In this document: in pieces, positions 27,496 to 36,258 of the stretch
Layout of the letters: every line of letters starts with the position of its first letter
Position numbering within the stretch: the first letter of the stretch is position 1
Source: Microbacterium capsulatum
GTDB taxonomy: Bacteria > Actinomycetota > Actinomycetes > Actinomycetales > Microbacteriaceae
Reading direction: 5' to 3'
Assembly (NCBI RefSeq): GCF_030865425.1
Contig: NZ_JAVFCB010000005.1
Location: 29,974 to 93,973, forward strand
DNA length: 64,000 nt
Translations under genes and position numbers: made by a program
Notes under the pieces: model-generated
The model's database searches: none
What the model saw: only the letters and a program-made list of their open reading frames with translations
Told to the model about the DNA's origin: nothing

Positions 27496-27612
27496 ATGAA
27501 GGTCAACCCCAGCGTCAAGCCGATCTGCGACCACTGCAAGGTGATCCGCCGCCACGGCCGCGTCATGGTGATCTGCAAGAGCAACCCGCGCCACAAGCAG
27601 CGCCAGGGCTGA
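27496..27612 (+). CDS. rpmJ: 50S ribosomal protein L36
   Basis: A 38-aa protein, [21 protein letters not shown] and then [16 protein letters not shown]. The zinc ligands Cys-x2-Cys, Cys and His are all present, so this is the zinc-binding C+ form. AAAGGAAACAAC precedes the ATG. It is 67 nt after infA. Confidence 0.98.
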   Translation: MKVNPSVKPICDHCKVIRRHGRVMVICKSNPRHKQRQG

Positions 27613-27662
27613 GTCGGAGCGGATCACGGCGGCGCAGCCGCCTTGATGCGCTCGCGACTCAA

Positions 27663-27778
27663 GGTCGAGCGAGCACGCGCGCAGCGCGAGCGAGGCGAAA
27701 CCCCTTGCAAGGACAACTGAATATTCGACCGCGTTTCGTCTCGGTCGCTGTGCGTCCTCGCGCAACGACCCCGAGAGG
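27663..27778. repeat. Inverted pair of family C repeats between rpmJ and rpsM
   Basis: Two copies of a GTTTCG(T/C)CTCG...GCTC...CAACG/CGACC element lie head to head: a reverse copy at 27663-27704 and a forward copy at 27731-27778. A third copy is at 59882. The 271-nt spacer 27613-27883 holds nothing else that I can identify. The pair could fold into a long cruciform or hairpin and act as an attenuator. Confidence 0.55.
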
Positions 27779-27883
27779 GCGGCACTTCACAGGCAGGATC
27801 AGAACCCGCGAGGGGGACACCTCGGGCGGAGGCCCGGGCACCGATCCTGCTCCACACCTCCACAACACTCCAGGAGTTACCGC

Positions 27884-28258
27884 ATGGCACGTCTTGCCGG
27901 CGTCGACATCCCGCGCGACAAGCGCGTGGTGATCGCCCTCACGTACATCTACGGCATCGGCCGTACCCGTTCGGTCGAGATCCTCAAGGCCACCGAGATC
28001 GACGAGTCGATCCGCGTCAAGGACCTCACCGACGACCAGCTCGTCGCCCTCCGCGACTACATCGAAGGCACCTACAAGGTGGAGGGTGACCTCCGTCGCG
28101 AGGTCGCCGCCGACATCCGCCGCAAGGTCGAGATCGGCTCCTACGAGGGCCTCCGCCACCGTCGTGGCCTTCCGGTCCGCGGTCAGCGCACCAAGACCAA
28201 CGCGCGCACCCGCAAGGGTCCGAAGCGCACCGTCGCCGGCAAGAAGAAGGCCCGCTAA
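27884..28258 (+). CDS. rpsM: 30S ribosomal protein S13
   Basis: The 124-aa product begins [26 protein letters not shown] and ends in the basic tail [14 protein letters not shown]13 contacts the P-site tRNA and bridges to L5. GGAGTTACCGC precedes the ATG. rpsK follows after 27 nt. Confidence 0.99.
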   Translation: MARLAGVDIPRDKRVVIALTYIYGIGRTRSVEILKATEIDESIRVKDLTDDQLVALRDYIEGTYKVEGDLRREVAADIRRKVEIGSYEGLRHRRGLPVRGQRTKTNARTRKGPKRTVAGKKKAR

Positions 28259-28285
28259 GCGGCCAGGGAATAGGAGAACACTTTC

Positions 28286-28684
28286 ATGGCTGCACCCAAG
28301 GCCGCCGCGCGCAAGCCGCGCCGCAAGGAGAAGAAGAACATCGCGCTGGGCCAGGCCCACATCAAGTCGACGTTCAACAACACCATCGTCTCGATCACCG
28401 ACCCGTCCGGCGCTGTCATCAGCTGGGCCTCGTCCGGTGGCGTGGGCTTCAAGGGCTCGCGCAAGTCGACGCCGTACGCCGCCGGCATGGCCGCGGAGTC
28501 CGCCGCCCGCCAGGCGCAGGAGCACGGCGTCAAGAAGGTCGACGTCTTCGTCAAGGGCCCGGGCTCCGGTCGCGAGACCGCGATCCGCTCGCTGCAGGCC
28601 GCCGGCCTCGAGGTGGGCTCGATCCAGGATGTGACGCCGCAGGCGCACAACGGCTGCCGCCCGCCGAAGCGCCGCCGCGTCTGA
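28286..28684 (+). CDS. rpsK: 30S ribosomal protein S11
   Basis: The 132-aa protein contains [15 protein letters not shown] and ends [18 protein letters not shown], both diagnostic. S11 lies on the platform near the E site. The rpsD gene often found next in bacteria is absent here; rpoA follows. Confidence 0.99.
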   Translation: MAAPKAAARKPRRKEKKNIALGQAHIKSTFNNTIVSITDPSGAVISWASSGGVGFKGSRKSTPYAAGMAAESAARQAQEHGVKKVDVFVKGPGSGRETAIRSLQAAGLEVGSIQDVTPQAHNGCRPPKRRRV

Positions 28685-28693
28685 TCGCCTCTT

Positions 28694-28730
28694 GCGCCTC
28701 CGATCCCGACCCGCTCGGGACCGGGGGCGC
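28694..28730 (+). terminator. Hairpin between rpsK and rpoA
   Basis: A 16-bp stem with wobble pairs (28694-28709 with 28715-28730) and a 5-nt loop starts 9 nt after the rpsK stop. There is no T-run. It probably attenuates entry into rpoA. The following 86 nt contain CATATAG at about 28784, a possible -10 of a secondary rpoA promoter. Confidence 0.5.
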
Positions 28731-28816
28731 ATCGCGGCGACTGCCCGCGTCATAGACAACTCAAGACCTCACCCCCCACGTGTCATATAGCGGGCACGTG
28801 ATCGAAAGGAACAACA

Positions 28817-29806
28817 GTGCTCATCGCACAGCGTCCCACTCTCACCGAGGAAAAGATCGCCGAGAACCGCAGCCGGTTCGTCATCGAGCCGCTCGAGCCC
28901 GGCTTCGGCTACACGATCGGCAACGCGCTGCGTCGCAGCCTGCTCTCGTCGATCCCCGGCGCGGCCGTCACGAGCGTCCGCATCGACGGCGTCCTCCACG
29001 AGTTCAGCACCATCCCCGGTGTGAAGGAGGATGTCACCGAGATCATCCTCAACATCAAGCAGCTGGTCGTCTCCTCGGAGCGCGACGAGCCGATCACCGC
29101 CTACCTGCGCAAGACCGGCGCCGGTGAGGTCACCGCGGCGGACATCTCCGCTCCGGCCGGCGTCGAGGTGCACAACCCCGAGCTGGTCATCGCGACCCTC
29201 AACGACACCGCGAAGTTCGAGCTCGAGCTCACCATCGAGCGCGGCCGCGGCTACGTGTCGGCCGCTCAGAACCGCAGCGAGTACGCCGAGGCGGGCCAGA
29301 TCCCGATCGACTCGATCTACTCGCCCGTGCTCAAGGTCAGCTACCGCGTCGACGCCACCCGCGCCGGCGAGCGCACCGACTTCGACAAGCTCGTGCTGGA
29401 CGTCGAGACGAAGTCGGCGATCATCCCGCGCGACGCCGTCGCGTCGGCGGGTCGCACGCTGACCGAGCTGTTCGGCCTCGCCCGCGAGCTGAACGTCGAG
29501 GCCGAGGGCATCGAGATCGGCCCGGCGCCGGTCGAGGCCGTCCTCTCGAACGAGCTGTCCATGCCGATCGAGGACCTCGATCTGTCGGTCCGCTCGTACA
29601 ACTGCCTCAAGCGCGAAGGCATCAACACGGTTTCCGAGCTCGTCGCCCTGTCGGAGACGCAGCTCATGAACATCCGCAATTTCGGACAGAAGTCGGTGGA
29701 CGAGGTGCGCGACAAGCTCGTCTCGCTCGGCCTGTCGCTCAAGGATTCGGTGCCCGGTTTCGACGGCGCCCACTTCTACGGCGGCTCCGAAGACGAGTCC
29801 TTCTGA
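28817..29806 (+). CDS. rpoA: DNA-directed RNA polymerase alpha subunit
   Basis: The 329-aa protein starts at GTG 28817 after AAAGGAACAAC. The N-terminal assembly domain shows the [13 protein letters not shown] segment. The C-terminal domain (about residues 245-310, [36 protein letters not shown]) contacts UP elements and activators. rplQ follows after 35 nt. Confidence 0.99.
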   Translation: MLIAQRPTLTEEKIAENRSRFVIEPLEPGFGYTIGNALRRSLLSSIPGAAVTSVRIDGVLHEFSTIPGVKEDVTEIILNIKQLVVSSERDEPITAYLRKTGAGEVTAADISAPAGVEVHNPELVIATLNDTAKFELELTIERGRGYVSAAQNRSEYAEAGQIPIDSIYSPVLKVSYRVDATRAGERTDFDKLVLDVETKSAIIPRDAVASAGRTLTELFGLARELNVEAEGIEIGPAPVEAVLSNELSMPIEDLDLSVRSYNCLKREGINTVSELVALSETQLMNIRNFGQKSVDEVRDKLVSLGLSLKDSVPGFDGAHFYGGSEDESF

Positions 29807-29841
29807 TACCCGAACCTTTCCGATCCAGGAGCTAGAAAAAC

Positions 29842-30381
29842 ATGCCCAAGCCCACGAAGGGTCCCCGCCTCGGAGGCGGCCCCGCCCACGAGCGTCTGCT
29901 GCTCGCGAACCTCGCCGCTCAGCTGTTCGTGCACAAGTCGATCAAGACCACCGAGACCAAGGCCAAGCGCCTGCGTCCGCTGGCCGAGCGTCTCGTCACC
30001 TTCGGCAAGCGCGGTGACCTGCACGCGCGTCGTCGCGTGCTGTCGGTCCTGCGCAACAAGGAGGCGACGCACGTCCTGTTCGCCGAGATCGCCCCGCTGG
30101 TCGCGGAGCGCGAGGGCGGCTACACCCGCATCACCAAGGTCGGCAACCGCAAGGGCGACAACGCCCCCATGGCCGTCATCGAGCTCGTCCTCGAGCCCGT
30201 CACCCCGAAGGTGAAGAAGGCCGCGAAGCCCGCCGCCAAGGCCGAGGCCGCTCCGGTCGCCGAGCCGGTCGAGGAGGTCGTGGAGGAGGTCGTCGAGACC
30301 CCCGCCGAGGCCGAGGTCGAGGCCGAGGTCGTCGAGGAGGCGCCCGCCGCCGACGAGGCTGCCGCCGAGGCCGCCGAGTAA
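29842..30381 (+). CDS. rplQ: 50S ribosomal protein L17 with acidic tail
   Basis: The 179-aa product has the L17 core in residues 1 to about 118 ([29 protein letters not shown]). A 60-residue tail follows: Lys/Ala-rich first, then strongly Glu/Ala/Val-rich. The tail is low-complexity and common in actinobacterial L17. It is the last gene of the operon, with a terminator 18 nt after the stop. Confidence 0.98.
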   Translation: MPKPTKGPRLGGGPAHERLLLANLAAQLFVHKSIKTTETKAKRLRPLAERLVTFGKRGDLHARRRVLSVLRNKEATHVLFAEIAPLVAEREGGYTRITKVGNRKGDNAPMAVIELVLEPVTPKVKKAAKPAAKAEAAPVAEPVEEVVEEVVETPAEAEVEAEVVEEAPAADEAAAEAAE

Positions 30382-30398
30382 GCTCGCTCATCGTTCGG

Positions 30399-30429
30399 AG
30401 CCCGTCGTCCCCCTGTGGGGCGGCGGGCT
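30399..30429 (+). terminator. Terminator after rplQ
   Basis: A 13-bp stem with two G-U pairs (30399-30411 with 30417-30429) closes a 5-nt loop and is followed by TCGTCTTTCG. It ends the alpha operon. Confidence 0.8.
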
Positions 30430-30461
30430 TCGTCTTTCGCGGGTGAACGATCCGCGGATCC

Positions 30462-30522
30462 GCTCGCTGGTCGCGAATCGTCGCCATCGGCCGGGAATGA
30501 GGGCATGTCGCGACCAGCGAGC
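30462..30522 (-). repeat. Family A palindromic repeat, copy 3 (reverse, solo)
   Basis: A complete 61-bp copy between the rplQ terminator and the convergent membrane glycosyltransferase gene. The outer arms are perfect; the left inner block has one change (CATGCCCTCATT on the reverse strand). No DUF559 gene is adjacent, so this is a dispersed copy. Confidence 0.95.
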
Positions 30523-30574
30523 AGGATCGACGAGGGGCGCCAGGGGGCAGGCTTTCAGAGCGCGGGCCAGGCCT

Positions 30575-32092
30575 TCAGGGGGCGGGGCAGACCGAGATGC
30601 CGGGGGAGGTCGCCAGGGGGGATCCGCCCGGGCACGGACCCAGGATCAGGATCCGGGTGTTCCGCATCGCCGGAGCGTCGAACAGGCCCGCGTGCGCGCC
30701 GGAGAGCACGACGTACGACACCGGTGGGCCCCAGGGCTGCGCGGCGAGCCAGTCCACGCCGTTCTGCCGCACCCAGGCCGCGATCGGCGCCGCGGCCGCG
30801 CGCTGCTCGGCCAGCGTCTGCGTGTTCGGCGGCCGCAGCGTGCGCGCGGCGTCTCCGAGCGCACCGCCGGCCACCACGACGGTCAGAACGGCCGCTGAGA
30901 CCACCGCCACCGCCCGCACGGGTATGGTCAGCGCCGGACGGCCGTCGGAGCGTCCTGCGGCCTCCTGGGGGCCGTAGCGTCGCCACAGCGCGCCCGCGGC
31001 CCGCACCGCGAGGGCGGCCAGGATCGGTGCGAACGCGAAGACGCCCACGGCGGGGTGCCGGACCCACAGCGGCAGCTGCGCGGCCTGCGCCCACCAGCCG
31101 ACGAACGCGAGCAGCCCGACGGCGGATCCGAACCCGAGCGCGAGCAGCTGCGGATCCCGATCCCGCCACGGCAGCGCCGCGAGGACGACGACGGCGGCCG
31201 CGAGCACGACCGCCAGCGCGACCAGCCAACCCGGCACGAACCAGGCGCCGGCGAGGGTGCTCAGCTTCTCCGGCACCGTCGTCGGTTGGTAGTGCTGGCC
31301 GCCGCTGCGCACGAATCCGACCAGACCGCGCAGGTGCTCGACGTAGCCGGACGGGCCGAGTGACACGAGCGCGGCGAGCTCCACCAGCACGGTCGGGGCG
31401 GCCACCAGCACGAGTGGCAGGATCCCGCGGCGCAGCGTCGCGACGACTCTCGCGCGGAAGGGGCCGGGCGGGGTGAGCAGGAACAGCGCGACCGCGAACG
31501 CGGGCAGCGCCAGCAGGGCGATCAGCTTCGCCTGCACCGCGAGCCCGAGCAGCAGGCCCGCCGGCCAGGCACGGCGGGGGAGGACCACGAGGGCCCACAC
31601 GATCAGCGCCGCGGCGGGGATCTCGCCCAGCAGGTCCGCGGGACCCTGGATCGGCGACACGCTGCCGGCGGTGTCGAACGCGAGCGGCAGCGCGACGGCG
31701 ATGAGCGCACCGAAGCGCCCGGCGAGGCGCCTGCCGATCACGCCGACCCCGACCAGCAGCAGCACCCAGTATGCGAGCGGCACGAGGCGGGCGCCGATCA
31801 CCGGATCGATCCCGGTCGCGAGCAGGGCCGCGACCGGCAGCAGGACGACCGGGCCGGTCGAGATCCGCGGGTCGAACGGGGTCAGGGTCGAACCCGACAG
31901 CGTGCCGTCGCTCGTGTAGCCGAGACCGGCGAGCAGGTTGCGCGGGACGGTGAGGTTGAAGGCCTCGTCCTCCCAGAACCGCAGCACCGTGAGGCTGTGC
32001 CACATCACGAGCGCGTTCGCCGCGATCAGGGCGGCGAACAGGATCCAGAACAGCGTCCCCGTGAGGCCCTGGACGGTGCGGCTCCGCATCAT
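30575..32092 (-). CDS. GT-C type membrane glycosyltransferase (ArnT/PMT-like)
   Basis: The 505-aa product has about ten membrane segments. The first outside loop contains RFWEDEAFNLTVPRNLLAG, matching the DE motif of polyprenyl-phosphate-dependent GT-C enzymes (GT39/GT83 type). A C-terminal extracytoplasmic part follows (about residues 420-505). It would transfer a sugar from a lipid-phosphate donor to an external acceptor. ATG 32092 overlaps the stop of the upstream GT2 gene (ATGA), which decides the start. The acceptor cannot be told from the sequence. Confidence 0.8.
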   Translation of the reverse strand: MMRSRTVQGLTGTLFWILFAALIAANALVMWHSLTVLRFWEDEAFNLTVPRNLLAGLGYTSDGTLSGSTLTPFDPRISTGPVVLLPVAALLATGIDPVIGARLVPLAYWVLLLVGVGVIGRRLAGRFGALIAVALPLAFDTAGSVSPIQGPADLLGEIPAAALIVWALVVLPRRAWPAGLLLGLAVQAKLIALLALPAFAVALFLLTPPGPFRARVVATLRRGILPLVLVAAPTVLVELAALVSLGPSGYVEHLRGLVGFVRSGGQHYQPTTVPEKLSTLAGAWFVPGWLVALAVVLAAAVVVLAALPWRDRDPQLLALGFGSAVGLLAFVGWWAQAAQLPLWVRHPAVGVFAFAPILAALAVRAAGALWRRYGPQEAAGRSDGRPALTIPVRAVAVVSAAVLTVVVAGGALGDAARTLRPPNTQTLAEQRAAAAPIAAWVRQNGVDWLAAQPWGPPVSYVVLSGAHAGLFDAPAMRNTRILILGPCPGGSPLATSPGISVCPAP

Positions 32093-32877
32093 GACGACGA
32101 GGATACGGCGGCGGCGCCGATGCGGCGCAGCGGGGCGCCGGGGCGGAGCGAGCAGCGCCACACCTCGCGGAGCGCGTCCCGGGCGAACAGCACGAGCTTC
32201 TTCGGCGGCAGCGAGGGGCGGGCGACCTTGCCCCACATGGTGCCCGTCGACGAGGCGCCGCGGCGGGGGATGCTGCGCACCCGCAGGTATCGGACGGACA
32301 GGCCGGCGCGGACCTCCGCGAGCGAGAAGTGCACGTGCGGGACGAGGGCCTCGGCGGGCACCGCGTCGACGAGGATCCGCAGGGACGCGGGGCGGTACGC
32401 CCGCAGGGGAGTGTTCACGTCGGGCACGCCGTGGCCGACCGAGGCGGCGATGAGCAGCCGCACGCAGGCGGTCAGCGCCCGGCGGTACCAGGCGTCGGTG
32501 CGGCCGCGGCGCACGCCGTGCACGACGTCCGCGCCGGTGCTCTGCAGTGCGCGCACGACGTCGGCGATCTCGGATCCGATGAACTGCCCGTCGCCGTCGA
32601 CGTGGACGAGGGCGTCGGGGTCGAGCGCGAGGCCCGCGCGGTAGGCGGCGAGAGCGGTCGGCCCGTGCCCGCGGTTCGCGGGCTGCGTCTCGACGCGCAC
32701 GTCGGCGATGCCGGAGAGGGCGTCGGCGGTGCCGTCGGTGGAGCGGTCGTCTGCGACGACGAAGGTGACGCGCGCGGCGAGCGGGGCGACCGCGTCGCGG
32801 ATCTCGTCGATGAAACCGCCGATGCCTTCGACTTCGTTGTAGGCCGGCATCACGACGGCAAGATGGGCGTACTGCAC
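32089..32877 (-). CDS. GT2 glycosyltransferase, polyprenyl-phosphate sugar synthase type
   Basis: The 262-aa GT-A enzyme starts LAVVMPAYNEVEGIGGFI and has the donor motif DDRSTDGT and the DxD in HVDGDGQF. There is no C-terminal membrane pair, so it resembles cytoplasmic DPM1-like enzymes that load a sugar onto polyprenyl phosphate. GTG 32877 follows TGAGGATC; the open frame to 33039 overlaps the divergent gtrA-like gene and is not used. It is coupled to the GT-C gene downstream and divergent from the GtrA-like gene. Confidence 0.8.
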   Translation of the reverse strand: MQYAHLAVVMPAYNEVEGIGGFIDEIRDAVAPLAARVTFVVADDRSTDGTADALSGIADVRVETQPANRGHGPTALAAYRAGLALDPDALVHVDGDGQFIGSEIADVVRALQSTGADVVHGVRRGRTDAWYRRALTACVRLLIAASVGHGVPDVNTPLRAYRPASLRILVDAVPAEALVPHVHFSLAEVRAGLSVRYLRVRSIPRRGASSTGTMWGKVARPSLPPKKLVLFARDALREVWRCSLRPGAPLRRIGAAAVSSSS

Positions 32878-32941
32878 ACGATCCTCAGATGTCCGTGGAG
32901 GCGTCACGAGCCGCGCCTTCCCCGGGTAGTCTAGTGGGGCT

Positions 32942-33424
32942 ATGGATCGCCGTTCCCGGTTGCGCCGTCTCGCCGGAGTCGGCACCCGCTTCCTCATCGT
33001 CGGCGGGATCAGCACCCTGATCGAGGTCGGCGCCTTCAACCTGTTCGTCTACGCGTTCGGATGGGACCTCGTCGTCGCCAAGGTCGCGGCCTCGCTCGTC
33101 GCCCTGGTGAACGCCTACATCGGCAACCGGGAGTGGACGTTCCGCCACCGCGACCGCCGCGGCCGCGTCGCCGAGATCGTGCTGTTCCTCGTGACGAACC
33201 TCGTCTGCACCGGGCTCGGTGCGGGCATCGTGTGGCTCGGCGCCGAGATCATGCTGGGGCTCACCGGCCGTCAGCCCGGCCCCGCGGTCGTGAACGTGAT
33301 CAACCTCGCCAGCATCGCGATCATCGTGCTCGTGCGGTTCGTGCTGTACCACTACATCGTGTTCCGGACGGCGCCCGCGGTCGTGGCCGTCGCGGAACCG
33401 GATCCGGTCGAGCCGGGGCGCTGA
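32942..33424 (+). CDS. GtrA family membrane protein
   Basis: The 160-aa product has four membrane helices; the first contains TRFLIVGGISTLIEVGAFNLFVY, the GtrA signature. NREWTFRHRDRRGR is the conserved loop between helices two and three. GtrA proteins are thought to flip or help flip lipid-linked sugars. It is divergent from the GT2/GT-C pair with a 64-nt spacer, and together the three would make, flip and transfer a lipid-linked sugar. Confidence 0.85.
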   Translation: MDRRSRLRRLAGVGTRFLIVGGISTLIEVGAFNLFVYAFGWDLVVAKVAASLVALVNAYIGNREWTFRHRDRRGRVAEIVLFLVTNLVCTGLGAGIVWLGAEIMLGLTGRQPGPAVVNVINLASIAIIVLVRFVLYHYIVFRTAPAVVAVAEPDPVEPGR

Positions 33425-33425
33425 G

Positions 33426-35000
33426 TCAGCCCCGGGCGCGCAGGTCCTTGCGGAGGATCTTGCCGGAGCTGGACTTCGGGATCCGGTCGACGAACTCGAC
33501 GATCCGCACCTTCTCGTGCGGGGCGACGTGCGCGGCGACGTGCGCCATCACGCCGTCGGCGTCGAGCTCGGCGTCGGCCTGCAGCACGACGAACGCCTTC
33601 GGCACCTCCTGGCCGTCCTCGTCCGGCGCGCCGATCACGGCCGCGTCGGCGATCGCCGGATGCGCGAGCAGCACGGCCTCGAGCACGGCCGGGGCGACCT
33701 GGTAGCCCTTGTACTTGATGAGCTCCTTGAGACGGTCGACGATCCGGAACACGCCGCCGGCGGTCGCCGTCGCGACGTCGCCCGTGTGCAGCCAGCCGTC
33801 GGCGTCGATCATCTCGGCCGTCGCGTCCGGGCGGTTCAGATACCCCTTCATCACCTGCGGGCCGCGGATGAGCAGCTCGCCGGGTTCGCTCGGGCCGTCG
33901 GCGGGGGCGAGGATCTCGGATCCGTCCTCCGCGGTCAGTCGCCCCTCGGTGTTCGGGAGCAGCAGGCCGACCGAGGAGAGGTCGATGTCGTCACGGTCGA
34001 CCGGGATCGTGTGGGTGACCGGGCTGGTCTCGGTCATGCCGTAGCCCTGGCGGACGACGCAGTCGAGGCGGGCGGCGACCGCTGCGGCGAGGGATCCGTC
34101 CAGTGGCGCGGCGCCGGAGAACACGACCTTGACCGCGCTCGTGTCGTACTGGTCGACGAGCGGGTGCTTGGCGAGGGCCACGGCGATCGGCGGGGCGATG
34201 AACAGCCACGTGGTGCGCTGCTCGGCGATGATCCGGAGGAACTCGACGAGGTCGAACTTCGGCATCGTGACGAGAGCGGCACGCTCGCGCACGGCGAGGT
34301 TGAGCAGCACGGTCATGCCGTAGATGTGGAAGAACGGCAGTACCGCGAGGACCCGGTCCTCGTCGTTCAGATCGATTCCGATCGTGCTCTGCGCGACGTT
34401 CGCGACGAGGTTGCGATGCGTGAGCATGACCCCCTTGGGGCGCCCCGTGGTGCCGGACGAGTACGGCAGCACGGCGACATGGGTGGCCGGATCGAAGGAC
34501 ACCGCCGGGGCCGCGTGCCCCTCGGAGAGCAGGTCGCGCAGGGACGGATGCCCCTCCGCGCCGTCGAGGACGATGAGCTGCGCGGCCGGGATCCCGAGCC
34601 GCTCGGCGGCCGCCTGCGCCTGCGGGAGCAGCGGGCTCACGGTGATCAGCCAGGAGGCCGAGGCGTCCTGCAGCTGGCTCGCGATCTCCTCGGCGGTGTA
34701 GAGCGCGTTGATCGTGGTCGCGGTCGCGCCGGCGCGGAGGATCCCGTGGAACACCGTCGCGAACGCGGGGACGTTCGGGCAGAGCAGGCCGACCGCGTCG
34801 CCGACGCCGATGCCGCGCGCGGCGAGCGCACCGGCGAACAGGTCGATCTGGCCGACCAGCTGGCGGAATGTGGTCTCGGCGCCGCTCATCCCGTCGACGA
34901 GCGCGACCCGATCCAGGTCCTGCTCGCGGAGATCGCCGAAGAGGTACTCGTGGACGGAGACGTCGGGGATCTCGACATCCGGAAACGTGCTGCTGACCAT
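33426..35000 (-). CDS. Acyl-CoA synthetase, 4-coumarate-CoA ligase-like
   Basis: The 524-aa ANL-family enzyme activates a carboxylic acid with ATP and CoA. Motifs in order: the P-loop YSSGTTGRPKG, GYGMTETSP (A5), GELLIRGPQVMKGY, WLHTGDVATA (A7), and the catalytic Lys near the C-terminus in PKSSSGKILRKDL. The layout is closest to plant-type 4CL-like proteins of actinobacteria; the natural substrate is unknown. ATG 35000 follows AAGGAGATCCC. It is convergent with the gtrA-like gene (1-nt gap) and divergent from truA. Confidence 0.88.
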   Translation of the reverse strand: MVSSTFPDVEIPDVSVHEYLFGDLREQDLDRVALVDGMSGAETTFRQLVGQIDLFAGALAARGIGVGDAVGLLCPNVPAFATVFHGILRAGATATTINALYTAEEIASQLQDASASWLITVSPLLPQAQAAAERLGIPAAQLIVLDGAEGHPSLRDLLSEGHAAPAVSFDPATHVAVLPYSSGTTGRPKGVMLTHRNLVANVAQSTIGIDLNDEDRVLAVLPFFHIYGMTVLLNLAVRERAALVTMPKFDLVEFLRIIAEQRTTWLFIAPPIAVALAKHPLVDQYDTSAVKVVFSGAAPLDGSLAAAVAARLDCVVRQGYGMTETSPVTHTIPVDRDDIDLSSVGLLLPNTEGRLTAEDGSEILAPADGPSEPGELLIRGPQVMKGYLNRPDATAEMIDADGWLHTGDVATATAGGVFRIVDRLKELIKYKGYQVAPAVLEAVLLAHPAIADAAVIGAPDEDGQEVPKAFVVLQADAELDADGVMAHVAAHVAPHEKVRIVEFVDRIPKSSSGKILRKDLRARG

Positions 35001-35089
35001 GGGATCTCCTTCGATCTCGGTCGTGCGGTCGGGCACCGCCGTCGCCTGCGACTCAGTGTGGCACAGCTCGGCACGGGGCCCCACTGCGC

Positions 35090-35154
35090 GAGAAACCACT
35101 TTCGGCACGAGACACCCGGCCTGGTGTGGTGTGTCATACGGAAAGTGGTTTCTC
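35090..35154 (+). repeat. Family B palindromic repeat, copy 3 (forward, solo)
   Basis: A complete 65-bp copy between the divergent acyl-CoA synthetase and truA genes. Its outer arms pair further than in the other copies (GAGAAACCACTTTC with GAAAGTGGTTTCTC). A G-rich tract of GGCGGGGCGGGGATC units follows at 35155-35220, as it does after copy 2. Confidence 0.92.
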
Positions 35155-35231
35155 GGTGGGAGGGCGCCGCGGGGCGGGGGCGGGGACGGCGGGGCGGGGA
35201 TCGGCGGGGCGGGGATCGGTACCCTGGATCG

Positions 35232-36095
35232 GTGCGCATCCGTCTCGACATCGCCTACGACGGCACCCACTTCCGCGGGTGGGCGAAGCAGCCGACGCTG
35301 CGGACCGTGCAGGGCACGCTCGAGGCCGCGCTGGCCCGGATCGTCGGACCCTCGAGCGACGCCGTGGCGGGGCCGCAGCTCACCGTGGCCGGCCGCACCG
35401 ACGCCGGCGTGCACGCGACGGGGCAGGTCGCGCACGTCGACCTCGACGAACAGCAGTGGGGGCGGGTGGCCTCGCGCAACGGGCGGGCGGCGGTGGATCC
35501 CGCGGGCTCGCTCGCGGGGCGGATCAACGGCGTGCTCGGCCAGTACCCGGACGTCACCGTCACCCGCACCTCGCTCGCGCCGGAGGGGTTCGACGCGCGC
35601 TTCTCCGCGGTGTGGCGCCGCTACCGGTACCGGCTCGCCGACGCCCGCGCCGGCTACGACCCGCTGCTGCGGCACGACACCACCACGATCCGCGGCGCGC
35701 TGGACGACCAGGCGATGGACGCCGCTGCGTGCACCCTGATCGGACTGCACGATTTCGCCGCGTACTGCAAGGCGCGCGAGGAGGCGACGACGATCCGCAC
35801 CCTGCTCGACTACCGGTGGACCCGCGACGCGTCCGGGGTGCTCGTCGCCGAGGTCAAGGCCGACGCGTTCTGCCACAGCATGGTGCGCGCCCTGGTCGGC
35901 GCCTGCGCCGCCGTGGGGGAGGGGAGGCTCGCGGTGGAGGACCTCACCGCGCTCCGCGACGAGCTCACCCGGACGAGCGCGTTCAAGGTGCTCGCCGCCC
36001 GCGGGCTGACGCTCACCGAGGTCGGCTACCCCGCCGACGCGCTGCTCTCCGCGAGGGCGGAGCAGACCCGCAACCGACGCGACCTGGACGGCTGA
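35232..36095 (+). CDS. truA: tRNA pseudouridine synthase A
   Basis: The 287-aa enzyme isomerises U38-40 in tRNA anticodon arms. The catalytic Asp57 lies in GRTDAGVHA. The RRYRYRL-like segment and the FCHSMVRALVGA motif are also present. GTG 35232 is used; GGATCG precedes it, a weak site, but the N-terminus IRLDIAYDGTHFRGWAKQP matches the family start. It stands alone here, not beside rplQ as in many actinobacteria; repeats separate it from both neighbours. Confidence 0.97.
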   Translation: MRIRLDIAYDGTHFRGWAKQPTLRTVQGTLEAALARIVGPSSDAVAGPQLTVAGRTDAGVHATGQVAHVDLDEQQWGRVASRNGRAAVDPAGSLAGRINGVLGQYPDVTVTRTSLAPEGFDARFSAVWRRYRYRLADARAGYDPLLRHDTTTIRGALDDQAMDAAACTLIGLHDFAAYCKAREEATTIRTLLDYRWTRDASGVLVAEVKADAFCHSMVRALVGACAAVGEGRLAVEDLTALRDELTRTSAFKVLAARGLTLTEVGYPADALLSARAEQTRNRRDLDG

Positions 36096-36164
36096 GCCGG
36101 ATCCGATCCACCCGTCGAGCCGGATCCGATCCCGCCCGTCGAGCCGGATCCGATCCGCCCTGCT
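36094..36164. repeat. Three-unit tandem repeat after truA
   Basis: Three units of GAGCCGGATCCGATCC plus CCCGTC, 23-25 bp each, start at the truA stop codon. They are rich in GGATCC. No T-run or strong hairpin ends them. Confidence 0.75.
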
Positions 36165-36173
36165 CGCCGGGCT

Positions 36174-36234
36174 GCTCGCTGGTCGCGACACGCCCTCATT
36201 CGGCCGGAGTGGCGACGATTCGCGACCAGCGAGC
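36174..36234 (+). repeat. Family A palindromic repeat, copy 4 (forward)
   Basis: A complete 61-bp copy, identical base for base to copy 5, which starts 85 bp downstream. It lies between truA and the EEP-family gene. Identity of the usually variable centre indicates a recent tandem duplication of an 85-bp unit (61-bp element plus 24-bp spacer). Confidence 0.97.
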
Positions 36235-36258
36235 TTCTGGGGTGCTTCTCCCTCCACT

